A stretch of DNA of 64,000 bases from Gemmatimonas sp966112585 (GTDB lineage Bacteria > Gemmatimonadota > Gemmatimonadetes > Gemmatimonadales > Gemmatimonadaceae): assembly GCA_966112585.1 (NCBI GenBank), contig CBHWDN010000008.1, positions 107,472 to 171,471 of the forward strand, in the 5' to 3' direction. Shown piece after piece: positions 17,474 through 25,910 of the stretch. The translations under genes and the position numbers were made by a program. The stretch's first letter is position 1. Every line of letters begins with the position of its first letter. Below the pieces are notes generated by a model. That model made no database searches, was not told where the DNA came from, and worked only from the letters and a program-made list of their open reading frames with translations.

Positions 17474-17899
17474 TCACTTCACCACAACGGTCTTGAGCAG
17501 CAGCACTCCCGGCCGATAGACACGAAGCAGATGGGGTCCGGCGGTCGCGGGCGCGGTGAGCTTGACCTCTTGCCCCGTCATGTACACTGACGGCGTGCGC
17601 TCGCAGTCGCCGATCTTATGCCTTCCCTGCACCCGGATCTCGGTGGCGCCGTCGGCGGGACGGAGGATCACTTTGTCGATCGATCCGCAACCGTTCGACG
17701 CCACAGGACCCCACAGGCGTTGCACGTAGGATGCGTTGATCGTGACCGTATCCGGCCCAGTCACCGAGTCGACCGCGACCGTGTACAGCTGATCTTCCGG
17801 CTCGACCAACCCGCATGATGCGGCGAAGACACCGCTCGAAACGCATGCGGTGATGGTGAGTGCGAGCCGAAGCGCGCGGGAGGCGGGAGACATTGTCAT
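17474..17899 (-). CDS. Exported hypothetical protein, possible lipoprotein
   Basis: 141 residues, no family recognised. A signal-peptide-like N-terminus ends near FAASCGLVEPEDQ, where the cysteine could be lipidated, although the lipobox is weak (no Leu/Val at -3). The rest is beta-rich with two further cysteines (SNGCGS and IGDCERT) that may form a disulphide. It lies between the sialidase-like gene and DUF2147, all on the same strand. Confidence 0.65.
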   Translation of the reverse strand: MTMSPASRALRLALTITACVSSGVFAASCGLVEPEDQLYTVAVDSVTGPDTVTINASYVQRLWGPVASNGCGSIDKVILRPADGATEIRVQGRHKIGDCERTPSVYMTGQEVKLTAPATAGPHLLRVYRPGVLLLKTVVVK

Positions 17900-17939
17900 G
17901 ATCTGAAGCTACCTCGTATGGCGTGACCGCGTGATCGAG

Positions 17940-19202
17940 TTACTGCGAAACTCTCACGGCGCCGATGGTGGAACCGCGTTCGCCCTGCTGAACCCACGCG
18001 ACAACAGCGCCACCCGGAACGGATGCGACCGTCGGATAGAATCGCGCACCGCTCCCCGGAATAGAAACCGATGCGAATCCGTCGCGCGTGACTGATGCGG
18101 CTGCCAATCGACGCTGACCGTCCACGACTTCATCCCAAACGGCCAACGGGCGATCACCAGCACCCATCACGATGCTCGGATGCGAGGCCATTCCCTGTGT
18201 CGGCAGTTTGCGACGGGCAGTGAATGTCGGCGCCTTCGAGGTCGTCGCATTCGCAGACAGGGCATAGAAGAGCGAGAGTTGCTTGGTTTCGCTCCCCGCT
18301 TCGACGGTGGGCCACACGACGTGCACCGCCTGTTTCGCATCGACCGTGAGCGCCGGACCGTTGTCCGGGCAGCCGTCGATCTGCCACTGATCGTTGCTCA
18401 CTTTGACCGGCGCGCTGAAGGTGCGGCCGGCATCGCGCGACGCAGTAAAGGCGATGTCGCGAATGCTTCCCGGATACACCTGGCGCCAGGCGGCGAACGT
18501 CCAGCTGCCGGCATGCAGCAGCGCGGTCTTGCAACAGTAGCAGACACTCTGTGTCACGCTGCGTGCGCTGCCGCCCAACGTGGCATAGTACAGGCGTGAC
18601 AGCTTGGCGCGCTCCGTGGGATCGGGTTTCGCTGCCGCGGGATCATGCTGATGCGTCGCACCGGCCGGCATCGCCGCATCGCGATGATCGAGCCACAACA
18701 CGTGCACTTTGCCAGCCGCGTCGACATCAACGGCTTGCCAGCCACGTGATCCAGCACCGTCGCCACCGGGCACACTCGTCGCTGAACCAAAGTGGGCGCC
18801 ACCATCAGTCGACGTGGCTTGCAGCAGTTGCCAATCGTTGCCGTTCTTCACTGTCCACACCACGGTGATGTCTGGATCACCGCCTTTCTTGCCTGCACGC
18901 GGCACGAGCGCGGCCCGCGGCGGCATCTCGCCGCTCACGCGCGCCTGACCAGCCACCGTGTTCACCTGCACCGGCGCACCGAACTTGCGACCACCATCGC
19001 GACTTATCGCGAGGTACACATCCATCGCACCGGTGGTCGCAGCCGACCAGGTCACCGCCACGAAATCACCGCGCGCGCTGACCGACGGATTCGCACCGCT
19101 GCGCCCCGCGATATCGAGCATGACGGGCGCTTGCGCGTCGACCTCTGAAACGAGTGCGAGCGACGCGGCGGCGAACAGAGCGAAACGCGAATGCACAGAC
19201 AT
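17940..19202 (-). CDS. Exported sialidase-like (BNR) beta-propeller protein
   Basis: 420 residues with a signal peptide ending near EVDAQ. Repeated Asp-box-like motifs (SRDGGRKFGAPV, STDGGAHFGSATS, SRDAGRTFSAPVKV) define a sialidase/BNR propeller. A histidine-rich loop (ATHQHDP) is followed by a CYCC cluster near residue 220, unusual for an extracellular propeller. No sialidase catalytic Arg triad was identified, so enzymatic activity is not claimed. It lies 18 nt downstream of a TlpA-like lipoprotein and is probably co-transcribed with it, suggesting thiol or metal chemistry. Confidence 0.8.
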   Translation of the reverse strand: MSVHSRFALFAAASLALVSEVDAQAPVMLDIAGRSGANPSVSARGDFVAVTWSAATTGAMDVYLAISRDGGRKFGAPVQVNTVAGQARVSGEMPPRAALVPRAGKKGGDPDITVVWTVKNGNDWQLLQATSTDGGAHFGSATSVPGGDGAGSRGWQAVDVDAAGKVHVLWLDHRDAAMPAGATHQHDPAAAKPDPTERAKLSRLYYATLGGSARSVTQSVCYCCKTALLHAGSWTFAAWRQVYPGSIRDIAFTASRDAGRTFSAPVKVSNDQWQIDGCPDNGPALTVDAKQAVHVVWPTVEAGSETKQLSLFYALSANATTSKAPTFTARRKLPTQGMASHPSIVMGAGDRPLAVWDEVVDGQRRLAAASVTRDGFASVSIPGSGARFYPTVASVPGGAVVAWVQQGERGSTIGAVRVSQ

Positions 19203-19220
19203 GAGGGACAGTGAAAAAGG

Positions 19221-19787
19221 TTACGGCGCGAGTGCCGCGCGAATAGCCGTCACGAGAGTGGAGTCGCCCGCACGAAATCCACCGATCTGGCGCGCGCGGA
19301 TGATCCCCTGCTTGTCGATCACGAACGTCTCCGGTACCCCGATCGTGAGAAACTTGGCCTGCACATCCTTCTGCGGGTCGATCCAGATAGTGTACGGCAC
19401 GGAGAATTCCCTGATGAAATCACGGATCTCCGGCTCGGCGCCATAGCTGTCGACGCTCACCCCCACGAATTTGACCGGCTGGCCGGCAAATCCCTGGCTC
19501 AGCCTGACGAGCTCAGGTGTTTCGATACGGCACGGCTGGCACCAGGTCGCCCAGATGTTGACCACCACGACCGTGTCGCGCATCGCCGCCAGCGACACCG
19601 GCCGGGCGTCGAGGTCGTTGAGCGCCAGCGCTGGAGCTACCGCGCCGATTGCCGGCGGCTTGAGGTTCGCTTTTTGGGCCGACTCCGACGACGAAGGGCG
19701 CTCACCGCGGCCACAGGCCGCGATGAACGCCGCTCCGATCAGTCCAACTGCCCATCGTGTGGTACACCAGATCCGCGTGCTCGTCAT
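19221..19787 (-). CDS. TlpA-family thiol-disulphide oxidoreductase lipoprotein
   Basis: 188 residues. The lipobox IAAC places the lipidated cysteine at 25. The thioredoxin-fold domain (about 45-188) has the redox motif WCQPC (Cys83/Cys86) and the cis-proline in GVPETFVID. TlpA/ResA proteins reduce extracytoplasmic disulphides, for example during cytochrome c or copper-site maturation. The neighbouring CYCC-bearing propeller is the natural substrate candidate (inference). Confidence 0.9.
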   Translation of the reverse strand: MTSTRIWCTTRWAVGLIGAAFIAACGRGERPSSSESAQKANLKPPAIGAVAPALALNDLDARPVSLAAMRDTVVVVNIWATWCQPCRIETPELVRLSQGFAGQPVKFVGVSVDSYGAEPEIRDFIREFSVPYTIWIDPQKDVQAKFLTIGVPETFVIDKQGIIRARQIGGFRAGDSTLVTAIRAALAP

Positions 19788-19838
19788 GCCGCCAATCTAG
19801 CCTCGCGCCGCGACCGCAGCCCCGCTTGGGAGCCCCGC

Positions 19839-19888
19839 TTGGGGTCAGACTCCAAGCGGCTCAGGACCGTCTTGGAGTCTGACCCCAA
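19839..19888. repeat. REP-like palindrome
   Basis: TTGGGGTCAGACTCCAAG (19839-19856) is exactly inverted at 19871-19888 around 14 nt. Just upstream a 13-bp direct repeat (AGCCCCGCTTGGG) occurs twice. GGGGTCAGA/TCTGACCCC cores recall REP sequences associated with TnpA-REP (RAYT) transposases. It lies downstream of the TonB-C gene and could also stop transcription. Confidence 0.6.
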
Positions 19889-19927
19889 AGCACCTTGTGC
19901 GCGGGGGTCTACATCAAGCAGGAGCGC

Positions 19928-20428
19928 TCAGCAGTGCGGAATTCGCGAACTCGTCGACGGCGCGCGCGACGAGGTCACCTTTACTCCGACCTGGGTCCCG
20001 TACTCCATCAGTTGCGGTACGACACCGCCGTTCAGGCGCGCCGGCTCAAATCGCATCTGCGGAATCGCCGCCCGCACCGCATCGGCAAAGTCGGCCTGCG
20101 TCGTGCGCACCAAACGAATCGAGTTGGCGACTGCGAATCCCAATGTGTCTACAACAAAGCGAAAATCGGCGCGAAAACAGGAACCATCTCGCGCACCGGC
20201 TGAACTTGGCGACCAATCCAACGGCGGACGATTGCCGGTGGGTCTTGCCTCCTTGTCCACCGCACACCGCGGGTAGACCAGCATCTCACCCGCCGTCGAA
20301 TCAGGCGCAGGATCCGGACAATTCTTCTTTTTCTTCTGCGCCGCTGCCGGCGACGCCATTGCGATGAACGCGAGCAAGGCAACCGTTGATATCCGAACGG
20401 ATACACTTTCCTTCATACGCACAAACAT
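19928..20428 (-). CDS. Exported protein with TonB-like C-terminal domain
   Basis: 166 residues. The ATG at 20428 is preceded by GGGAGG, giving MFVRMKESVSVRISTVALLAFIAMASPAAAQ as signal peptide, followed by a KKKKN basic patch. The C-terminal half (RADFRFVVDTLGFAVANSIRLVRTTQADFADAVRAAIPQMRFEPARLNG) has the pattern of the TonB C-terminal fold, ending in a strand before VGVKV. There is no N-terminal membrane anchor or proline-rich stalk as in true TonB. It is probably a periplasmic stand-alone domain of unknown role. Confidence 0.75.
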   Translation of the reverse strand: MFVRMKESVSVRISTVALLAFIAMASPAAAQKKKKNCPDPAPDSTAGEMLVYPRCAVDKEARPTGNRPPLDWSPSSAGARDGSCFRADFRFVVDTLGFAVANSIRLVRTTQADFADAVRAAIPQMRFEPARLNGGVVPQLMEYGTQVGVKVTSSRAPSTSSRIPHC

Positions 20429-20453
20429 CGTGCCTCCCACCAAGAGTCAATGT

Positions 20454-20473
20454 GCCGCACCATTCGGTGCGGC
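20454..20473 (-). terminator. Hairpin downstream of a lipoprotein gene
   Basis: A perfect 8-bp stem, GCCGCACC with GGTGCGGC, around a 4-nt loop begins 11 nt past the stop of the gene ending at 20484. There is no strong T-run on the minus strand. Confidence 0.45.
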
Positions 20474-20483
20474 CATCGAGAAC

Positions 20484-21098
20484 TTAGTGCACCGCCGCGC
20501 GCTTTGCAGTCGTGACGGAATCGAACTTCGCGAGATACGCCGACACCACCGCCGGACTCAGCGTGATGACTTCTCGCACATCTGCGGTGCGGCCGTGCAC
20601 ACGTACTTCGAGCCCTGTCTCGCGACTGCGACGAAGCAAGTCGTCCTCAATGCGCGCTGTGACGACCTCGAACGGCGTGCATCCATGTGAACCTTCGCAT
20701 GAATGGACATCGCGGAACCAGCTCGCCACCGCGAATACGCGCCCCTGATCGCTACCCACGGGGAAGACACTCCAATCGCCCCCGTTCGCTATCGTCAGCT
20801 GTCGCAACACCTCCGCGCCCATGAACACGGCGTGAAATCCGCGCGACATCTCACCGTTCTCCCGAATGCTCGAGCGCAGGCCGTAACGCGCATCATCGCC
20901 CGCCCACGCGAGCACATTCACATACGGCGAGCCCTTGAATGTGCGCACTTCGACGCTTGGCACCGAGTCGTCGGGAGCGAGTTCATCGTCGCTCACCGAC
21001 TTACCAGCCACTGCGGTGGCCGGCGTGGATCGCGACGTGAGTGGCGCGCAGGCTCCAACGATCATCGCGGCAAGCACTACCAATTGACGACGCATCAT
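20484..21098 (-). CDS. Hypothetical lipoprotein
   Basis: 204 residues, no family recognised. The start at 21098 is preferred because GGAG lies 6 nt upstream. A signal peptide runs MMRRQLVVLAAMIVGACAP, with a plausible lipobox cysteine in GAC. The mature region has a CEGSHGC cysteine pair and ends in helices (ITLSPAVVSAYLAKFDSVTTAKRAAVH). It lies between the TonB-C-like gene and an exported hydrolase on the same strand with a 45-nt or larger gap on each side. Function unknown. Confidence 0.7.
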   Translation of the reverse strand: MMRRQLVVLAAMIVGACAPLTSRSTPATAVAGKSVSDDELAPDDSVPSVEVRTFKGSPYVNVLAWAGDDARYGLRSSIRENGEMSRGFHAVFMGAEVLRQLTIANGGDWSVFPVGSDQGRVFAVASWFRDVHSCEGSHGCTPFEVVTARIEDDLLRRSRETGLEVRVHGRTADVREVITLSPAVVSAYLAKFDSVTTAKRAAVH

Positions 21099-21186
21099 GA
21101 CGAGCTCCATGGCGGGCGGGAATCGTACGTCCATTCACTATACGACCCGGAAGCCTGTTTGGTGATCCGTTCCGTCCCTCGCCGAG

Positions 21187-22143
21187 CTACTTGAGGAGCT
21201 GTCGAACCAGCTCGGGCATCGCATGAAGCTGATCGACGTGGTCGGGCGCCGTATTGCCGGCGTATCCAATCAACGTGAAGTGCCCGGCGTGCGCCTCGCT
21301 GACCTGTTGCATGCCACGCGGTCCCCAGCGCAGCACCGGGCGACGCTTCACACCCAGCGATTTGAGCATCCAGTCCGCAGTCTCGGTGGTGCTCGCGAAG
21401 GTGCCGGGAAAGATCTCCGAGTGTGTCACGAGCATATGCTTGTCGCCACGAGTCGCGAGGCGCGCAAACTCGGTGAGCGCGGCCAGGTTGGTCGTATCGA
21501 GCGTCCCGCCATTCGACATCACCTGTCCGTCGGGGACGTACGATGTGTGCATACCGTCGATCAGCAGCACTGCCTGCACGCGCGCCACGAATCGCGGCTC
21601 GAGCAGAATTCTTCGAATGGCACCGTGCCCGGCGCTCCATCCGCTCAGCATGACACGATCAATGCGCACCGGTCCACCACGCGCGGCAGTCAGATCGCGC
21701 GTCACCTGTGCGAGCAGCGAATCAAACTGTGCCGGATCGCGATAGGTTCGGTCGTAGACACCGCTACCGCTCCCCAGCGTCATGGCCGCTGACACGGTGG
21801 GTCGGCGCAGTTGCGCGACAGTTTGCGCGGGCAACCATCCTGCACCGTGCCAATGCACGAGCAGGTCGACCGACTCCGCCTTGGCAGCGCGCTGTGGAAT
21901 AAAGAGCGCAATCGGCTTGTCCGCTGGACCAGGGAGCGTGCGCATCTGACCGGCCGGCAGCCTTTCCACCAGTCGCGCATGAATTCGCGTCGACTCGGCC
22001 ATCGGCGATGGGTTCTGTGCAGCTGGCGGTGGCGTTTGGACGGTGGCCTGCGCGTGGAGCGCAACGGGAAGCAGCGTGATCCACACGGCAGCGCCCCACA
22101 CCATTCCGGCCAGTTCGCGCTGGCCTCTTGATCGATCCGGCAT
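21187..22143 (-). CDS. Exported alpha/beta-hydrolase-like protein
   Basis: 318 residues. The start at 22143 gives a signal peptide (MPDRSRGQRELAGMVWGAAVWITLLPVALHAQ). The nucleophile elbow is LSGWSAGHGAIRR (GWSAG), with an oxyanion-type HWHGAGW stretch earlier. The C-terminal AHAGHFTLIGYAGN holds a likely catalytic histidine. It resembles esterase or polyhydroxybutyrate-depolymerase-like hydrolases; the substrate is unknown. It is divergent from the plug-domain gene with only 33 bp between starts, so the promoters must overlap. Confidence 0.75.
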   Translation of the reverse strand: MPDRSRGQRELAGMVWGAAVWITLLPVALHAQATVQTPPPAAQNPSPMAESTRIHARLVERLPAGQMRTLPGPADKPIALFIPQRAAKAESVDLLVHWHGAGWLPAQTVAQLRRPTVSAAMTLGSGSGVYDRTYRDPAQFDSLLAQVTRDLTAARGGPVRIDRVMLSGWSAGHGAIRRILLEPRFVARVQAVLLIDGMHTSYVPDGQVMSNGGTLDTTNLAALTEFARLATRGDKHMLVTHSEIFPGTFASTTETADWMLKSLGVKRRPVLRWGPRGMQQVSEAHAGHFTLIGYAGNTAPDHVDQLHAMPELVRQLLK

Positions 22144-22176
22144 AGCTTGAACGTAGCTCTTCGAGGCGTCCCGCAC

Positions 22177-23691
22177 ATGCCACTACTTCCGCGCATCCGG
22201 TCGGTCCGTAGCGCGCACTCCTTGCTGCGAGGGGTGCTGGCGCTGACGCTGCTCATGACCTGCTCGCCCGCGCGCACGTTAGCGCAAGGTGGCGTCATCT
22301 CCCGCGACAGTGCGATCACCGCGCGAGTCGCGCAGCGCGGCACCGTGCGTGGTGTCGTTCGCGATTCGCTGCGTGGTGGTCCGCTCGCGCGGGCCGTGGT
22401 GCAGTTGGTTGCCGACGCGTCGAGTGCGGCCGAGCCGTTCGGCGTGTCGGTCGAGACCGATTCACTGGGGCAATACCGCATCACCGGTGTACCGGTCGGC
22501 AAGTATCTCGTGGGCTTTCATCACCCGCGCCTCGATTCGCTTGGGCTCGAACCACCGCTGCACGGCGTCGACATCGGTAGCGTGAGCGATGTGCGCGCCG
22601 ATCTCGCCATTCCGTCGGCGAAGCGATTCCGCGCGACCGTGTGCGGAGGTGGACGCGCTGCCGGAGCCATGCTGCTGGGGTTCGTGCGACGGAGCAGCGA
22701 CCAGGCGCCCATCAAGGGCGCCGAGCTCGAAGCCGCGTGGCTTGAATTGCAGATCGACCGGCAAGGCATTGGCAATCGTCTGCATCGCCGGACGCAGATG
22801 AGTGGCGAGAACGGCTGGTTTGTGTTCTGCGATGTGCCATCGCCAGGCAACATCGCGCTGCGTGTGATCGCAGGCAGCGACACCCTCGAGGCGGTGGAGT
22901 TCGAAATGGGTGGCGACGCCGTCGAGCGACGCGAGCTCTTCGTTGGCCCATCGCGCGTGCGCACGATTCGCGACAGCGTGCATGTGGGCGATTCAGTGGT
23001 GGCGCGCACCCGTTATGAACGCATTGGTGACGCCACGGTGCATGGTGCCATCGTGCGCGCCGATAACGGCAAACCCCTCGCCAACGCGCAGTTGGCGATC
23101 GCGAACGGACCGAGCACGCGAACGAACGACAAGGGCGAGTGGACGCTGACCGATGTGCCGGCGGGGACGCGCACACTCGAGGCACGCGCGGTGGGCTACT
23201 TCCCCATGCGTCTCACCACCAACCTGCAAAACGAAGGCGCCGTGCCGCTCATGGCACTCTCTTCAACCCGCAGCGTGCTGGAAACGGTGAAAGTGCGCGC
23301 CGCCTACTGGAAGTACGCGGACTTCAAAGGATTCCGTGACCGGCAGCGCAGTGGGATGGGACGCTTCTTTACCGAGAAAGACATTAGCGCGCGCGCAGCG
23401 CTCAATACTTCAGATTTGCTGCAGTCGATGTCTGGTGTGCTCATTGAATACGGCGAAGACGGCAACAAGTACTTCGTGCAGAAGACGCCTGGCGCGATCG
23501 GCGCCGACCGGTGCATCCCCACGGTGTACCTGAATGGCGCCGAACTGCGCGGGCTCGACGCGAGCTCGCTCGACACCTTCGTCAACCCCGATCGGATTGT
23601 CGGGATCGAGATCTACTCGGCGGGGATGGCGCCGGCGGCGTTTCAGGCGGCGTTTTCGGGATGTGGCAGTTTGGTGTTCTGGACTCGATGA
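22177..23691 (+). CDS. Carboxypeptidase-regulatory-like / TonB plug-only protein
   Basis: 504 residues. The ATG at 22177 begins a signal peptide (ending about ARTLAQ). Two Ig-like carboxypeptidase-regulatory domains (GTVRGVVRDSLRGGPLARAV... and ATVHGAIVRADNGKPLANAQ...) are followed by a TonB-receptor plug (SDLLQSMSGVLIEYGEDGNKY...CIPTVYLNGAELRGLD...IVGIEIYSAG). It ends GCGSLVFWTR with no beta-barrel. Plug-only proteins of this form are common in Gemmatimonadota as I recall, but their role is unknown. They might be surface-associated binding modules. Confidence 0.82.
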   Translation: MPLLPRIRSVRSAHSLLRGVLALTLLMTCSPARTLAQGGVISRDSAITARVAQRGTVRGVVRDSLRGGPLARAVVQLVADASSAAEPFGVSVETDSLGQYRITGVPVGKYLVGFHHPRLDSLGLEPPLHGVDIGSVSDVRADLAIPSAKRFRATVCGGGRAAGAMLLGFVRRSSDQAPIKGAELEAAWLELQIDRQGIGNRLHRRTQMSGENGWFVFCDVPSPGNIALRVIAGSDTLEAVEFEMGGDAVERRELFVGPSRVRTIRDSVHVGDSVVARTRYERIGDATVHGAIVRADNGKPLANAQLAIANGPSTRTNDKGEWTLTDVPAGTRTLEARAVGYFPMRLTTNLQNEGAVPLMALSSTRSVLETVKVRAAYWKYADFKGFRDRQRSGMGRFFTEKDISARAALNTSDLLQSMSGVLIEYGEDGNKYFVQKTPGAIGADRCIPTVYLNGAELRGLDASSLDTFVNPDRIVGIEIYSAGMAPAAFQAAFSGCGSLVFWTR

Positions 23692-23698
23692 ACGGCTT

Positions 23699-23760
23699 GG
23701 AACTGCGTTAACTGAAGAACGTGAACTGAAGTACGCTAACTGAACAACGCTTACTAGCGG
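23699..23760. repeat. Short 3'-end repeat, copy A
   Basis: This gap has repeated AACTGAA and CGCTAACT units and ends CGCTTACTAGCGG. The same order of units recurs at 27001-27048. Both sit between convergent gene ends. Confidence 0.45.
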
Positions 23761-23812
23761 TTTACTGATCGCGTGGTGACGGTTCGCGTTGTTCCGACTA
23801 GCGTGTTTGCGG

Positions 23813-25903
23813 TTAGCGGTTGGCGCTCTTTAGGGCTTCCGCGTACAAGAGGATTTGGGAGTGATCGCTGGTGCCTTGGAACGCGACCCTGCCTTTGCTG
23901 TCCAACACATAGAGCATTGGTGTGCCCCAGTTGTTGAATGTCGCTGTGGCCTTTCCCGTCGCGTCGAGGTAAATGGGCTCCTGCACCCGCTTTTCCTTGA
24001 GCGTTTGCGTAAGCTCCGGCGTCACGCGATTGGCGTCGGCGACCCACACAAACGGGATGCCGCGCTTCTCGAGTTGCTTGCGCAAGTCCTGCAGCTCGGG
24101 CACGGCTTCGATCGCGTAGCCGCATTCGTGGCTCCAGAAAAGCACCACCGTCGCCTGCGCTCCACGTAGGCTGCTCAGTTGGTGCGTCGTGCCGTCGAGC
24201 TTCGTGAGCTGTACATCGTCTACACGGCGATTGATCGCGCGCTCCAGGACACGATCGGCCATGACGATCCGCGAGGCTCTCTGCGCCACGGGCCACGCGT
24301 TGAGCGCGCCAACACGCTTGGCAGATGAATCGAGCGCGGCTCTGCGTGACGACGACGTGCGCGGGTCGATTGCTACATTTGCCCACGAGCTGACAGCGCG
24401 CGTCGTGTCTCCGAGCTTGAGATACACGTCGGCCAGCGTGCCGTAGGCGCCGACATCCCAACCGCCAAAAGTCGCTCGCTCAAGTGTGTCGCGAGCGGCG
24501 GCGAGCTTTCCGTCCTTCGCGAGCGCCTGACCGAGCACCGCGAGTGTTGCCCGGCGCATGCGTTCGACTCGCGCGGTGTGCGCAGCAGCCGATTCATCAA
24601 GCATGCGACGCTCGGTCTGCACGGTTGACGTCTTGAGCAGCTCGCGCAGGGCGTTCTCACCGCGGACTCGCTGCGATGGCATGCCCAACAATCGCTGCGC
24701 AGCGTCACGCTTCGCCGGCGTGGTGCGACTCGCCGCCAGCATCCGTTCTGCCCACACGGCGGCACGTGCGGTGTCGTGTGCGGCAAAGTCGGCACCGTGA
24801 CCGGCGAGCCATTCGCGACGATCGTCGGGGACCCCGGGCCACAGTGATTCGAGTGCTTTGAGCGCGGACGCGGTGTCGAGCTTCGCCGCCCACACGCCCT
24901 GCAGCGCGTCGAGTCCGCGCAGATAGATCGCGGTGGAATGCGTGGGCGCTTCGCGAAGCAGGCGCGCCATCCACGGGGCCGCAATCGTCGAGTCGAGGCT
25001 GCGCGCGTACCAGACCATCGCCGAGATCTCTTCAGCGGAAAGTTTGGGATTGTTCAGGTCGCGCGCGGAGAACCGGGCCAGCTGCTTCTTGTGCGCCGCG
25101 CGAGTACTGTCGGTAGCGAGCGCCATCCACGACTCGTAGAGACTCAGCCAGCGCCACGACGCGACCGAGTCGGGATACAGGCGCACCATGCGGCGTACAC
25201 CCTGCAGCCCCTGCTCCCAACTGCGACCCATGAGGTCATTCGTACGCTGTTCGAGTGCGGCAAGCGTCGGCTCGCCGTCGGCGCCGGAGCGCAGCACTTC
25301 CCACGTGCGACCGCCCAAATCGTCGACGTCGGTCGACGCACCGTCTTCCACCGCGAGGGCGGCGAACACGATGGAATCCGGCAGCGTGAACGAGCCGGTG
25401 TACAACGTTCCGTCAGCGCGCGACAGGGTGCCGATGCTGACAACGGGTTCGTTCGTGACGTAGTTGCCGCCATGCACCGTGCGAATACGCGCGCGCAAGC
25501 GCAACGTGGCGGGTCTGCCAAGCAGCGCACCGGCGGTGTAGCGCACTTGCACGACTTGGCCGGGCTGTGGCATGGCCGGTGACATCGTCATCGCGCCGGA
25601 GATCATGCCGGCTTCGATAGCTGCGGTAGGACGTAGCATCATCACGCCGATCACCGCACACGCGGCGACAGCCGCCAGGCGCTTCCACCACCTGGACGTA
25701 CGACGGGTCACTACGGCGATCTCATGGTCGTCGATCAACGACGACCCAGGGGCGCGAAAGGGGTCGGCCATTGGGCGCACGTCGTGATCGATTGACGATG
25801 TGATGCGCGACCAGAGCGCATCAGATGGAGCCGGCGTCTCGACGTGCGAGAGTGCTTCGATTTCAGCGGCGTGCGTTGGTTCGAACGATTCGGACGATGT
25901 CAT
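23813..25903 (-). CDS. Anti-sigma-like membrane protein with TPRs and one-cysteine thioredoxin domain
   Basis: 696 residues from the ATG at 25903. The N-terminal cytoplasmic part (about 1-85, with APSDALWSRITSSIDHDVRPM) sits just downstream of an ECF sigma gene. A transmembrane helix (WWKRLAAVAACAVIGVMML) follows, then an extracytoplasmic region with a beta domain, TPR-like helices and a C-terminal thioredoxin fold (about 560-696). Its redox site reads SHECGYA: the first cysteine (about Cys594) stays and the second is alanine. The cis-proline is kept in GTPML. Anti-sigma identity is inferred from position, an 8-bp gap to the sigma gene and topology. Confidence 0.78.
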   Translation of the reverse strand: MTSSESFEPTHAAEIEALSHVETPAPSDALWSRITSSIDHDVRPMADPFRAPGSSLIDDHEIAVVTRRTSRWWKRLAAVAACAVIGVMMLRPTAAIEAGMISGAMTMSPAMPQPGQVVQVRYTAGALLGRPATLRLRARIRTVHGGNYVTNEPVVSIGTLSRADGTLYTGSFTLPDSIVFAALAVEDGASTDVDDLGGRTWEVLRSGADGEPTLAALEQRTNDLMGRSWEQGLQGVRRMVRLYPDSVASWRWLSLYESWMALATDSTRAAHKKQLARFSARDLNNPKLSAEEISAMVWYARSLDSTIAAPWMARLLREAPTHSTAIYLRGLDALQGVWAAKLDTASALKALESLWPGVPDDRREWLAGHGADFAAHDTARAAVWAERMLAASRTTPAKRDAAQRLLGMPSQRVRGENALRELLKTSTVQTERRMLDESAAAHTARVERMRRATLAVLGQALAKDGKLAAARDTLERATFGGWDVGAYGTLADVYLKLGDTTRAVSSWANVAIDPRTSSSRRAALDSSAKRVGALNAWPVAQRASRIVMADRVLERAINRRVDDVQLTKLDGTTHQLSSLRGAQATVVLFWSHECGYAIEAVPELQDLRKQLEKRGIPFVWVADANRVTPELTQTLKEKRVQEPIYLDATGKATATFNNWGTPMLYVLDSKGRVAFQGTSDHSQILLYAEALKSANR

Positions 25904-25910
25904 CGGTGGC

